A stretch of DNA of 11,497 nt from Rickettsiales bacterium (GCA_031273075.1 JAISSM010000048.1:1-11497); one strand, 5' to 3'. Positions 1-7,109 are shown, counted from the first letter of the stretch. Translations and numbers: made by a program. The notes: generated by a model not told the origin, from the sequence alone.

Positions 1-5
1 AAGTT

Positions 6-42
6 CCCCTCTTTGGAGGGGTGGCGCGAAGCGCCGGGGTGG
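6..42. repeat. Tandem-hairpin intergenic repeat upstream of prfB
   Basis: Two small hairpins stand side by side. CCCCTC (6-11) pairs with GAGGGG (16-21) over a 4-nt loop, and GGCGC (23-27) pairs with GCGCC (31-35) over a GAA triloop. A GGGGTGG stretch (36-42) follows. There is no T-run after either stem, so this is not a normal intrinsic terminator. The stem-GAA-stem design recurs in both other spacers of this window (near 1191-1205 and 3015-3025), which suggests a dispersed intergenic repeat. The left edge may be cut by the window. Confidence 0.5.
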
Positions 43-65
43 TTCTTCAAGTAATAAAGAAAAAA

Positions 66-1140
66 ATGCCCGACAACTACGCGGACCTTTTATCGCAAAT
101 CCATTCCGACATCCTTAATGTCAGGGGGTTTCTTTGACCCGGACAAACTGAAATCCGAAATCGCGGAACTGGCGGAAAAAACCGAATCCGAGAATTTATG
201 GGACGATCCCGACAACGCGCGCGCGCTTTTGCAAAAGAAGGCGGCGCTTGAAAAATCCCTTGCGGACTTGGAGGCGCTTGCCTCCGAATACGAACACCTT
301 GCCGAACTTTATTCCATAGCCCCGGACGACGGCGAAGTGCGGGCGGCCGTGACCGCGCTTTCGAAACGGGCGGCCGACGCGAAAACCGTGACCTTGTTCA
401 ACGGCCCCGCCGACGACGCTGGCGCGTTCCTTTTTATCCAGGCCGGCGCCGGCGGAACGGAGGCCCAGGATTGGGCGGGCATGCTGTCGCGCATGTATTC
501 GCGGTGGGCGGACCGGCGCGGCTTTGCCTTGGATGTGGTCGACGAGCATCCGGGCGACACGGCGGGACTTAAATCCATTACTTATAAGATAGACGGACTT
601 CGCGCGTACGGTTGGCTTCGAAACGAAATCGGAATACACCGGCTTGTCCGCATATCGCCGTTCAACGCGCAGGGCAAGCGTCAAACCTCGTTCGCGTCGG
701 TCGACGTGTGGCCGGATATAGACGACGCCATAGAGGTGAAAATCGAAGACAAGGATTTGCGCGTGGACACGTACCGCTCGTCCGGCGCGGGGGGCCAGCA
801 TGTTAATAAAACCGATTCGGCGATAAGGATAACGCATATCCCGACCGGAACGGTGGTCACATGCCAGAACGAGAGGTCCCAGTTTCAGAACAAGGATATG
901 GCGATGAAAATGTTGCGTTCGAAGTTATACGAATTGGAAATGCGGAAAAAACAAGAGAAAGAGAACGCGGCGCTGGCGGCCCAGAAAAAAATCGAATGGG
1001 GGTCGCAGATACGGAATTACGTGCTTCAACCGTATCGATTGGTGAAAGATCTGCGCACGAATATGGAAAGCGGCGACGTGGACGCGGTCCTTGACGGCGA
1101 CCTTGACGACTTTATGCTTGCCCTCCTCCAATACAAATAG
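66..1140 (+). CDS. prfB: Peptide chain release factor 2 (RF2), made by programmed +1 frameshift
   Basis: RF2 recognises UAA and UGA stop codons in the ribosomal A site and triggers release of the finished protein. The frame opens with ATG at 66 and runs 23 codons to an in-frame TGA at 135-137. Skipping one base (T135) continues into the long frame from GAC at 136 to TAG at 1138-1140, giving about 357 residues, close to the 365 of E. coli RF2. The stop-recognition tripeptide SPF is at residues 197-199 and the catalytic GGQ at 242-244, inside the family sequence SSGAGGQHVN. The junction reads RGFL then DPDKL, matching RGYLD in E. coli, so the short first frame is the true N-terminus. An ATG at 118 lies in the downstream frame, but starting there would lose the conserved N-terminal residues. 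The Shine-Dalgarno for 66 is weak (AAAGA). No partner gene is adjacent; a repeat-filled spacer follows. Confidence 0.95.
123..138 (+). promoter_or_regulatory. RF2 programmed +1 frameshift site
   Basis: The sequence is AGG GGG TTT CTT TGA C. It has all three known parts of the bacterial prfB recoding signal: an internal Shine-Dalgarno-like AGGGGG (123-128), the slippery CTT (132-134), and a TGA stop followed by C (135-138). In the established mechanism, low RF2 makes the ribosome pause at the UGA, slip +1 from CUU to UUU, and go on to make full-length RF2. High RF2 terminates early and yields a 23-residue peptide. The spacing between AGGGGG and CTT is 3 nt, as in E. coli. Confidence 0.95.
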
Positions 1141-1163
1141 TAACTATTGTTATGGTGTGTGGT

Positions 1164-1205
1164 GGGGTGTGTTTCTATGAAACACACCTTGTTTGCGAAG
1201 CAAAC
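1164..1205. repeat. Pair of hairpins in the prfB-ligase spacer
   Basis: The first hairpin is a perfect 10-bp stem, GGTGTGTTTC (1166-1175) with GAAACACACC (1179-1188) over a TAT loop; two G-T wobbles can extend it outward. The second is GTTTGC (1191-1196) with GCAAAC (1200-1205) over a GAA loop. No T-run follows, so a role as an intrinsic terminator for prfB is doubtful, although the first stem is strong enough to protect a 3' end. The second hairpin shares the GCGAAGC core with elements at 26-32 and 3017-3023. Confidence 0.6.
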
Positions 1206-1210
1206 AACGC

Positions 1211-1238
1211 GAATCCAGAATCCCGAATCGCGAATCCC
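1211..1238. repeat. Tandem GAATCNN heptamer repeat, copy 1
   Basis: Four heptamers stand in direct tandem: GAATCCA (1211), GAATCCC (1218), GAATCGC (1225) and GAATCCC (1232). The last three recur in the same order at 3032-3052, on the other side of the ligase gene. I see no coding function. It looks like a dispersed intergenic repeat. Confidence 0.75.
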
Positions 1239-1285
1239 GATTTGCTGCCTGCCAATTGCTAATTTGTTACCTTTGTGCGGCTGCG

Positions 1286-1311
1286 CCACCCGTAGCCTTG
1301 GCGAAGGGTGG
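1286..1311. repeat. CCACCC/GGGTGG hairpin before the ligase gene
   Basis: CCACCC (1286-1291) pairs with GGGTGG (1306-1311) around a 14-nt loop that itself contains GCC-TT-GGC. It lies about 70 nt upstream of the chosen ligase start. It resembles the GGGTGG-containing repeat at 36-42. Any effect on expression of the ligase is unknown. Confidence 0.4.
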
Positions 1312-1382
1312 TTGACTGCCTCCCTCATATTGTCTATGATGCGATGGTTCGATATGTAAAGGGGAAAACAAAAGGCAAAATA

Positions 1383-2966
1383 ATGAAAAATGTATACGAT
1401 ATGCTGGCGAAGTACTGCGGAGAGGAAAAAGGCCGCGTATTTTTTATCCGGCAAAAGGAAACGTACGCGGATCTGTTAATGAACGTTCGGCGCCGCGCGG
1501 TGATGTTGATGCAAAAGTTCGACGTGAAAAAGGGCGACGTTGTCGCGATTTTATCGAGGAACACGCCGGATTTCATAAAATCCTGGTTCGCGGTCCTGTC
1601 ACGGGGGGCGAAAGTGCTTATGCTTGACACGGGATTGTCGAAGGACGAGCACCTCAATATGATGCGCCACACGAAATGCAAACTCGCGCTTGCGGAAAAG
1701 GATTTTTTCGTGGAGGGCGGGCCCGTCATGCTGGACATAGAGGCGCCGTTTGAAGCGGACGAGTCGCAGTTTACCGCGGAGGACGTGACGCTGGACGATT
1801 TGGCGATGCTGTCGTTCACATCGGGATCGACGGGGAATCCGAAAGTGGTGGGCCTTACGCACGGCAATCTGGTGGCGTTGGGCAACGGGGCGCTGAAATA
1901 CGATCCGGTGGTCCGCCCGGGCGATATGTTCTATGGATTTCTTCCGCTGTACCATATATACGGCGTGGTGATCAATATAGTGGCCCCGCTGGTTCTAAGA
2001 TGCGGCCTTTTGCTTCAGCCGGTCTTGAATCCGCGCGAATTTTTGGCCGACTTTAAGGAGTACAGGCCGGAAATCATTCCGGCGGTGCCAAGGGTGCTGG
2101 AGGGCTTCTATAAGAAGATAATCGAAGGGGTGAAGGAAAAGAAAAAATATACGCTTTTCAAATTGATCCTTTCGCTTCGGGGCTTTTTACGCGCGGTCGG
2201 ATTGGGCGCGCTTGTAAATAAGGTGACGCGGCCGATACACGAGATATTCGGGGGGCGCGCGAAACTCCTTATATCCGCGGGCGCGACTTTGAAGCCTAAA
2301 ATCAGACGGTTCTACGAACGGCTTGGATTCGTGGTCGGCGATTGCTATGGCCTTACCGAAACGACGGGCCCCAGCAATTTTAATTTCAAATTCCGCAAAA
2401 TGGATGGCAAAATGCATTATGCGGGGCCTCTGCCGGGGAACGAGATCAAAATCCATAACCCGGACAAAAAGGGGATAGGCGAGATATGGGTCCGCGGGAA
2501 TTTGGTCATGACCGGATACGTCGACAACAAGGCCGCGAACGATGAAGCGTTCGAGGGGGAATGGTTCAAAACTGGCGATATAGGGATGCTGGACTCCAAG
2601 GGACGGCTTACGGTAAAGGGGCGCAAAAAACAGGTTATCGTTTTGGACAGCGGCAAAAACGTGTACCCGGACGAGTTGGAGGAATTGTACCTTATGAACG
2701 ACGAAATCCTTTCGGCCGCGGTGTTCGAGCGGCAGATAAAGGGCAAAACGGTGGCTTACGGGGTGTTCCAGGTGGCGGAGGGCACGACATTGGCAAGGGT
2801 GAAAGCCCTGGTCGCGCTGTCGAACCTTAAAATAGCGCCATATAAATGGGTGACGCATTTTGCGATCACGGAGGACGAGCTTCCGATGACGTCGGCAAGG
2901 AAAATAAAACACTTCGAGGTGTCGGCGATGCTGGACAAAGGTTCCTTCCCCCAACGGTCGGAGTAA
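1383..2966 (+). CDS. AMP-forming acyl/aryl-CoA synthetase family protein (class I adenylate-forming ligase)
   Basis: This family activates a carboxylic acid with ATP to an acyl-adenylate, then usually joins it to CoA or an acyl-carrier protein. The expected motifs appear in order in the 527-residue protein: the phosphate-binding loop TSGSTGNPK (146-154), YGLTE (322-326), TGD (397-399), the GRKKQ hinge followed by SGKNVYPDELEE, and the C-terminal lysine region SARKIKHF with K507. FadD-type enzymes have similar length. The substrate cannot be read from the sequence; a fatty acid is the default guess. I chose ATG 1383 because AAAGG precedes it at a usable distance and MKNVYDML is a normal N-terminus. 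The upstream in-frame ATGs (1308, 1344) would translate the repeat-rich spacer. The gene stands alone, between two repeat elements and ahead of its own terminator. Confidence 0.88.
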   Translation: MKNVYDMLAKYCGEEKGRVFFIRQKETYADLLMNVRRRAVMLMQKFDVKKGDVVAILSRNTPDFIKSWFAVLSRGAKVLMLDTGLSKDEHLNMMRHTKCKLALAEKDFFVEGGPVMLDIEAPFEADESQFTAEDVTLDDLAMLSFTSGSTGNPKVVGLTHGNLVALGNGALKYDPVVRPGDMFYGFLPLYHIYGVVINIVAPLVLRCGLLLQPVLNPREFLADFKEYRPEIIPAVPRVLEGFYKKIIEGVKEKKKYTLFKLILSLRGFLRAVGLGALVNKVTRPIHEIFGGRAKLLISAGATLKPKIRRFYERLGFVVGDCYGLTETTGPSNFNFKFRKMDGKMHYAGPLPGNEIKIHNPDKKGIGEIWVRGNLVMTGYVDNKAANDEAFEGEWFKTGDIGMLDSKGRLTVKGRKKQVIVLDSGKNVYPDELEELYLMNDEILSAAVFERQIKGKTVAYGVFQVAEGTTLARVKALVALSNLKIAPYKWVTHFAITEDELPMTSARKIKHFEVSAMLDKGSFPQRSE

Positions 2967-2993
2967 AAAAATCCCCCCTTCGGGGGGATTTTT
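2967..2993 (+). terminator. Strong Rho-independent terminator after the ligase gene
   Basis: The hairpin begins directly after the TAA stop (2964-2966). A-rich sequence plus CCCCCC (2973-2978) pairs with GGGGGG (2982-2987) plus ATTTTT (2988-2993), over a TTC loop, for up to 12 bp. The 3' T-run follows a GC core and the A-run on the other side makes it plausible in both directions. It separates the ligase from the downstream glycan operon. Confidence 0.9.
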
Positions 2994-3011
2994 ATGTGAT
3001 ATGTGAAGTCT

Positions 3012-3052
3012 CGGCCGCGAAGCGGACGGACGAATCCCGAATCGCGAATCCC
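3012..3052. repeat. Hairpin plus GAATCNN heptamers, copy 2
   Basis: CCGC (3015-3018) pairs with GCGG (3022-3025) over a GAA loop, with CG/CG outer pairing after one mismatch. Three tandem heptamers follow: GAATCCC (3032), GAATCGC (3039), GAATCCC (3046). The arrangement of a GCGAAGC hairpin then GAATCNN heptamers then AT-rich sequence matches the element at 1191-1238. A run of 22 bases is identical between 1218-1239 and 3032-3053. Confidence 0.7.
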
Positions 3053-3322
3053 GTATTGCATATTGTTAATTAGTAATCATGACAAAGATATCATTCTGTC
3101 AACTTTGAATATAAGATTGGGGATTTTTTTGCGATATGCGATATGAAATCCGGCGCTTGCGCGACCCGCCGTCGCACTGCCGGGCCTTTCGCGTTGAAAA
3201 GCGTATAAAGACTTGCAAAATCGAAAATAATTGGATAGCATAGCGGAGATTTGTAAAAATCGATATAGGTTTGATTTTTATAAATTTGCGTAATGCAAAA
3301 GCGTTCGTTACAGGAAAGCGCA
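3053..3322. other. Gene-free spacer before the glycan operon
   Basis: No convincing gene lies here. The stretch is AT-rich at both ends with a GC-rich centre (about 3147-3195). It holds a direct GCGATAT duplication (3131-3144) and a T7 run (3124-3130). It is the natural place for the operon promoter and 5' leader. I found no JUMPstart/ops-like element (GGCGGTAG) and no recognisable riboswitch. Confidence 0.6.
3213..3241 (+). promoter_or_regulatory. Possible sigma-70-type promoter of the glycan operon
   Basis: TTGCAA (3213-3218) and TAGCAT (3236-3241) are separated by 17 nt, each matching the consensus at four of six positions. A start near 3248 would give a leader of about 75 nt before the first gene. 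Other AT-rich hexamers nearby (TATAAA at 3204 and 3279) lack a properly spaced -35. This is a weak pattern match only. Confidence 0.3.
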
Positions 3323-4276
3323 ATGAAAAAAAAGACAAAACTTAAAATCGCCGTTTGCTTTTTCGGCCACCTCCGCACATTCAATAAATGCGCCCCGTTC
3401 CTGCGCGGCAACCTGTTGAACAAATACGATTGCGATTTATTTATGCATACGTGGGCGACTCTGGATCATGCCACGAAAACGTGGCACGATATGGGGGGGA
3501 TGAAGGGAAAAACGGAGAAGGATAAAATCATAGCCGCCTATGGAGGGTTCAAGGGGCTTGAAATCGAAAAACAAGAGCCGTTGGACAAGGGTCTTATAAA
3601 AACAAAACACCGCGCCGGCGGCAAAACTCACAGCCAGGCTATTTTCGGATATGAGGCGATGTTCGGCAGTATGCGTAAGTCGAATAAGTTGCGCGAAGAA
3701 TACGCCGAAAAGAACAAAATAAAATACGACTTCGTATTGTTCGTCCGACCGGACGTTTGGCTGAAAAAGCCGTTGAATATAGGGAAAGTTTTGGAGATAT
3801 ATCCGAAAGAGAAAATATCCAGGGGATTCTTCACCTTGTCGAATCCGGTCGCGCCGGCCATTACCGGATTGGAATCGTTTGCCGGAACGGATATTTTATT
3901 TTTCGCGAAGCCGCCGGTTGTTTCCGATGTCATAGAAAATACCCAAGAGTGCGTAAGTCGTTTCAAGCGGAACGCCATGCTTGCCTATTGCCCCGAATAC
4001 GAACTGACGAAATTGGCGGCGGAGCGCGGGTGGACGCCGTATTACATCCTGGCTTACAAGCAGTCGCGCGACTGGGAAATCTTCAGGCACGCGAAGGTGG
4101 TGAATATCGGAAGGCGGATCGTCAGATTGCATGTCCGGAAGAATTATCTTTTATTATGGCTGTTTCCGCGGATGATGCGCCAGATCGTCGGCTTGCAGCT
4201 GAACCTATTCGGGATTTACGCCTTTGACATAGCCATAGGCAATCCCGGACACGAAGAAACAAAAAAGGAGATATAA
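3323..4276 (+). CDS. Glycosyltransferase-like protein with GHLR...HTW...RPD motifs (first of two paralogs)
   Basis: The 317-residue protein starts with a short beta-strand and GHLRTF (15-20), followed by DLFMHTW (38-44), KTWHD (52-56) and YDFVLFVRPD ending at R142-P143-D144. This pattern is typical of uncharacterised glycosyltransferase-like proteins in bacterial surface-polysaccharide loci. RPD sits where GT-A enzymes carry a DXD metal/nucleotide motif, so a sugar-nucleotide-using transferase is inferred, not shown. The last gene in the window encodes a colinear paralog. The C-terminus is hydrophobic and basic (LLLWLFPRMMRQIVG), perhaps for membrane contact. ATG 3323 is chosen over the in-frame ATG at 3293 because AGGAAA (3312-3317) sits 5 nt upstream. 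A G7 run (3493-3499) lies in the coding sequence. It is the first gene of the operon, and its TAA abuts the next ATG. Confidence 0.7.
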   Translation: MKKKTKLKIAVCFFGHLRTFNKCAPFLRGNLLNKYDCDLFMHTWATLDHATKTWHDMGGMKGKTEKDKIIAAYGGFKGLEIEKQEPLDKGLIKTKHRAGGKTHSQAIFGYEAMFGSMRKSNKLREEYAEKNKIKYDFVLFVRPDVWLKKPLNIGKVLEIYPKEKISRGFFTLSNPVAPAITGLESFAGTDILFFAKPPVVSDVIENTQECVSRFKRNAMLAYCPEYELTKLAAERGWTPYYILAYKQSRDWEIFRHAKVVNIGRRIVRLHVRKNYLLLWLFPRMMRQIVGLQLNLFGIYAFDIAIGNPGHEETKKEI

Positions 4277-5026
4277 ATGTTGAATATAGTATTGCCGATG
4301 GCCGGCCGCGGAAGCAGATTCGCGGACGCGGGATACGAGTTGCCGAAACCGCTTATCCCCGTGCACGGCGTTCCCATGATAAAGGTCGTCGTCGACAATC
4401 TTGCGCCGAAATGCGAACACCGCTTTATTTTCATCGCGCAGCAAGAGCATGTCGATAAATATGATTTGGAGCCTAAATTGAAATCCTATGCCGAAAAGGT
4501 GGAGGTTATCGGAATCAACGGCATAACCGAAGGACAGGTCTGCACCGCGCTTTTGGCGAAAAAATTCTTCGATAACGACGAACCGCTTATGAACGCGAAC
4601 AGCGACCAGTTTATCGACTTTGACATAAACGAATACCTGGACGCCATGGATTCCCGGGATCTTGACGGAATGATAATGACGATGAAATCGCAAGATCCGA
4701 AATGGTCTTACGCCAGGACGGATGAAAATGGCATAGTTGTGGAAACCGCCGAGAAAAAGGCCATTTCTTCGGACGCCACGGTCGGGATATACAATTTCAA
4801 ACGCGGTAGAGATCTGGTTCGCTCGGCCGAACAAATGATAAAGGACGATATCCGCGTCAATAACGAGTTCTATACCTGTCCCTGCTATAACTATCTTATC
4901 AGGGAAGGCAAGAAAATCGGAATTTATCCGATTGGCGAAGAATATAACGGAATGTACGGGTTGGGCATTCCGAAGGATTTGGATTTCTTCTTGAACCACC
5001 CTATTTCGCAAAAAGTCAAAAAATAA
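4277..5026 (+). CDS. Sugar-1-phosphate/phospho-alcohol nucleotidyltransferase family protein (BcbE-like)
   Basis: The 249-residue protein has the NTP-transferase signature near its start: PMAGRGSRF (7-15) followed by LPKP (22-25), which binds the nucleotide triphosphate. It also has NSD (108-110) in the position of the metal-binding aspartate. Such enzymes join NTP to a phosphorylated sugar or small alcohol to give an NDP-activated donor. The short single-domain form resembles BcbE-type proteins of capsule loci, as I recall them. Which nucleotide and substrate it uses is unknown. AAGGAG sits 6 nt before the ATG, the best ribosome site in the operon, and the start directly follows the previous stop. 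A degenerate paralog lies three genes downstream (6375-7109). The two align through the central TEGQVCTALL/TKGSICSALL and the FKRGRDLV/FRRGRDFV segments. Confidence 0.8.
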   Translation: MLNIVLPMAGRGSRFADAGYELPKPLIPVHGVPMIKVVVDNLAPKCEHRFIFIAQQEHVDKYDLEPKLKSYAEKVEVIGINGITEGQVCTALLAKKFFDNDEPLMNANSDQFIDFDINEYLDAMDSRDLDGMIMTMKSQDPKWSYARTDENGIVVETAEKKAISSDATVGIYNFKRGRDLVRSAEQMIKDDIRVNNEFYTCPCYNYLIREGKKIGIYPIGEEYNGMYGLGIPKDLDFFLNHPISQKVKK

Positions 5027-5039
5027 AAAGGATAATAAA

Positions 5040-5669
5040 ATGATAATTCTATCGCACCGCGGATACTGGAAAGAATTGGACGAGCGTAATAAGGGCAAAG
5101 CTTTCGAACGGTCTTTTGATTTGGGTTTCGGAACCGAAACCGACCTGCGCGACATAGCCGGGAAAATCGTCATATCGCACGACATGCCGTCCGGGGACGA
5201 AATCACGTTCGAAGAGGTTTTGAAAATAATGGACGGCCGGAACCTGCCCTTGGCGCTGAACATAAAGGCGGACGGCCTTTGCGACAAAATCCTGGAATTG
5301 CTTGCGAAATACGGCCATACGAATTATTTTACCTTCGATATGTCGATTCCCGACATGGTCGTCCAGATGAAACGCGCCGCGCGCGTCTTCACCGGCCTTT
5401 CCGATATTCTTCCGACGCCGGTTCTTTTGGACAAGGCCGCGGGCGTCTGGCTGGATTGCTTTAATTCCGATTGGTGGGGCGCGGACGTCGTCGACGGCCT
5501 GCTGGACGGCGGAAAGTCCGTTTGCATCGTGTCCGCCGATCTGCATAAGCGCGAAACCGGCGGCCAATGGGAAACGATAAAAAAATGCAAAGGCATGGGT
5601 TCGGACGAATTGCTGCTTTGCACCGACTATCCCGAAAAGGCTAAGGAATTCTTTTATGGCGAAAATTAA
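5040..5669 (+). CDS. Glycerophosphodiester phosphodiesterase (GDPD)-like protein
   Basis: GDPD enzymes cleave glycerophosphodiesters to glycerol-3-phosphate and an alcohol in a TIM-barrel fold. The catalytic set is visible: H6-R7 in SHRGYW, E33 and D35 in GTETDLR, H47-D48 in SHDMP, and K76 in LNIK. At 209 residues it is shorter than most small GDPDs (about 240), mainly in loops. There is no signal peptide, unlike periplasmic GlpQ, so it should act in the cytoplasm. AAAGG at 5028-5032 precedes ATG 5040. The gene lies 13 nt after the nucleotidyltransferase gene and overlaps the HAD gene by 14 nt. In this setting it could supply or recycle a phospho-polyol, or act on a biosynthetic intermediate. 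The substrate is inference. PI-PLC-like phosphodiesterase is the alternative family name. Confidence 0.75.
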   Translation: MIILSHRGYWKELDERNKGKAFERSFDLGFGTETDLRDIAGKIVISHDMPSGDEITFEEVLKIMDGRNLPLALNIKADGLCDKILELLAKYGHTNYFTFDMSIPDMVVQMKRAARVFTGLSDILPTPVLLDKAAGVWLDCFNSDWWGADVVDGLLDGGKSVCIVSADLHKRETGGQWETIKKCKGMGSDELLLCTDYPEKAKEFFYGEN

Positions 5670-6378
5670 GGCCGTTTTGTTCGACATGGACGGCGTTTTG
5701 ATAGAGGCGAAGGATTGGCATTACGAGGCGTTGAACAGGGCGCTGGCGCTGTTCGGCTATGAAATCGCGCGGACAGAGCATCTTTCGTGCTATGACGGCC
5801 TGCCGACGAAAATGAAATTGAAAAAGCTTACGGCCGAGAAAGGATTGCCGGAAAAGCTGCATAGTTTCATAAACGAAATGAAACAGCAATACACGGTCGA
5901 GATTATTCATAAGCAATGCCGTCCCAGATTTAACCATGAATTCGCCTTGTCGAAGTTGAAGGCCGAAGGCTATCGCCTGGTTTGCTGTTCCAATTCCGTC
6001 CGGATGACGATTGAAATGATGCTGGACTATTCCAAATTGAACCGATACTTGGAATTTATCATATCGAATCAGGATGTGAAGAACGCGAAGCCCGACCCCG
6101 AAATATACTTGAACGCGATGGCGAAGATGGGGCTGTTGCCGGAAGAATGTTTGATCTGCGAGGATAACGAGAACGGAATCAAGGCCGCGATGGCCAGCGG
6201 CGGATACCTCTTGACCATCAGAACGGTGGACGACATAAATTATGACAACATCAGGGGCCGCATCGCGCAAATCGAATGCGGCCGCGCGCGTCCGGACGCG
6301 GCGGATGCGCCGGCTGCGGCGGACGGCTGCCCGGCCTGCGGCGGCATCGCCGGACAAACCAAGGGAAATGCGGAATGA
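5656..6378 (+). CDS. HAD-superfamily phosphatase/phosphomutase-like protein with GC-rich C-terminal tail
   Basis: All four HAD motifs are present in this 240-residue protein: DMDGV with nucleophile D10 and D12, CSNS (motif II, about 112-115), K145 in AKPDPEIY (motif III), and CEDNENGI with E169-D170 (motif IV). The inserted helical cap between motifs I and II fits the beta-phosphoglucomutase/phosphoglycolate-phosphatase subgroup. It likely removes or moves phosphate on a small sugar or polyol phosphate. AAGGA (5643-5647) lies 8 nt before ATG 5656, inside the GDPD gene, so translation is probably coupled. The last 30 or so residues (from about 208) are Ala/Gly/Pro/Cys-rich, unlike the rest of the protein, and are encoded by a locally GC-rich, palindromic stretch. 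The TGA overlaps the next ATG by 4 nt. Confidence 0.85.
   Translation: MAKIKAVLFDMDGVLIEAKDWHYEALNRALALFGYEIARTEHLSCYDGLPTKMKLKKLTAEKGLPEKLHSFINEMKQQYTVEIIHKQCRPRFNHEFALSKLKAEGYRLVCCSNSVRMTIEMMLDYSKLNRYLEFIISNQDVKNAKPDPEIYLNAMAKMGLLPEECLICEDNENGIKAAMASGGYLLTIRTVDDINYDNIRGRIAQIECGRARPDAADAPAAADGCPACGGIAGQTKGNAE
6256..6300. repeat. Inverted repeat and palindrome in the HAD gene tail
   Basis: GGCCGCAT (6256-6263) pairs with ATGCGGCC (6276-6283) over a 12-nt loop. A perfect 14-bp palindrome, CGCGTCCGGACGCG, follows at 6287-6300. The GC-rich stretch continues to about 6350 with repeated GCGGC and GGCTGC words. It lies inside the coding region, just before the next gene start. Confidence 0.6.
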
Positions 6379-7109
6379 ACATAATGTTTCTGATGGGCGG
6401 CGTGCGCCCCGATACCAATAAAGAACAGTATCCGCTGTATCTCACCGAAATCAACGAAAAGACGATTTTGGAGCAGCAGGTGGAATATACGAAGGGAATT
6501 CAGCCTCAGCAATTGCTGTTTTGCGTCCGGGAATCCGAGATAAAGCAGTTTCATTCCGATTCCGTTATAAGGCAGATAGACTCCGCCGCCATCGTGGTTC
6601 CGATTATGGCGCAGACGAAAGGCTCTATTTGCAGCGCGTTGCTCGGGGCCGAATATATAGACTGCGACGAAGAATTGATTTTGATGGCGATCGACGATTT
6701 CATGGAGGAAGACGGGGCCGGAATTATAAGCGAATTCCGCAAGGCGGACGCCGACGCCGGCATCGTGTCTTTTAATTCCGTCCATCCGCGCTATTCGTTC
6801 GTAAAGACGGCGCCGGACGGAACGCCGGTTGAATTCGCCGAAAAAGTGCCGATAAGCAAAAACGCGCTGGTGTCTTTTTATTATTTCAGGCGCGGCCGCG
6901 ACTTTGTGGAATGCGCCAAGGAAGTCATCCGCAAGGACAACCTTGTCAACGGAAATTTCTATATTTCGCAGACGTTGAACGAGATGATTTTGAAGCAGAG
7001 GAAAATCGTCGTGCGCAAGATCGGCAACGACAAATTCCACCCGCTTAAAACAGAGGCGCAGATGGCGGAGTATATAACGGAGCAAAACGACAAAAGGTGT
7101 TCCAAGTGA
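6375..7109 (+). CDS. Nucleotidyltransferase-like paralog with a degenerate NTP-binding loop
   Basis: The 244-residue product aligns along most of its length with the nucleotidyltransferase encoded at 4277-5026. Shared segments are TKGSICSALL, FNSVHPRYSFVKT, FAEKVPISK, FYYFRRGRDFVE, NGNFYISQTLNEMI and KIVVRKIG. The diagnostic loop is changed: MAGRGSRF is replaced by MGGVRPDT (7-14), and LPKP by YPLY, so the conserved lysine is gone. The central NSD has become IDD (D107-D108). It may therefore bind a different substrate, or be a non-catalytic partner of the first paralog. ATG 6375 overlaps the HAD stop by 4 nt (ATGA) and has AAGGGA at 6361-6366. A longer in-frame start at 6276 would translate the GC-rich tail region in another frame and lacks support. 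Confidence 0.7.
   Translation: MNIMFLMGGVRPDTNKEQYPLYLTEINEKTILEQQVEYTKGIQPQQLLFCVRESEIKQFHSDSVIRQIDSAAIVVPIMAQTKGSICSALLGAEYIDCDEELILMAIDDFMEEDGAGIISEFRKADADAGIVSFNSVHPRYSFVKTAPDGTPVEFAEKVPISKNALVSFYYFRRGRDFVECAKEVIRKDNLVNGNFYISQTLNEMILKQRKIVVRKIGNDKFHPLKTEAQMAEYITEQNDKRCSK

Noticed and set aside
196..837. 213-codon minus-strand frame opposite prfB
   Set aside because: RF2 is certain on the plus strand; this is a shadow frame.
1166..1205. Intrinsic terminator for prfB
   Set aside because: The stems are good but no T-run follows either, so I list them as hairpins only.
1211..1238. Heptamer repeats as a CRISPR remnant
   Set aside because: Units are 7 bp with no spacers, far too short for CRISPR repeats.
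1147..1359. 70-codon plus-strand frame in the prfB-ligase spacer
   Set aside because: It translates the hairpins and GAATCNN repeats, has no ribosome site and no protein-like composition.
2994..3322. JUMPstart/ops antitermination element ahead of the operon
   Set aside because: No GGCGGTAG-like core is present in the leader.
3091..3423. 110-codon minus-strand frame in the spacer before the glycan operon
   Set aside because: It overlaps the well-supported start of the first operon gene, has no recognisable domain, and the spacer is better explained as a promoter/leader region.
4205..5287. 360-codon open frame on the minus strand opposite the nucleotidyltransferase gene
   Set aside because: It spans the junctions of three sense genes with family motifs and has no domain signature of its own.
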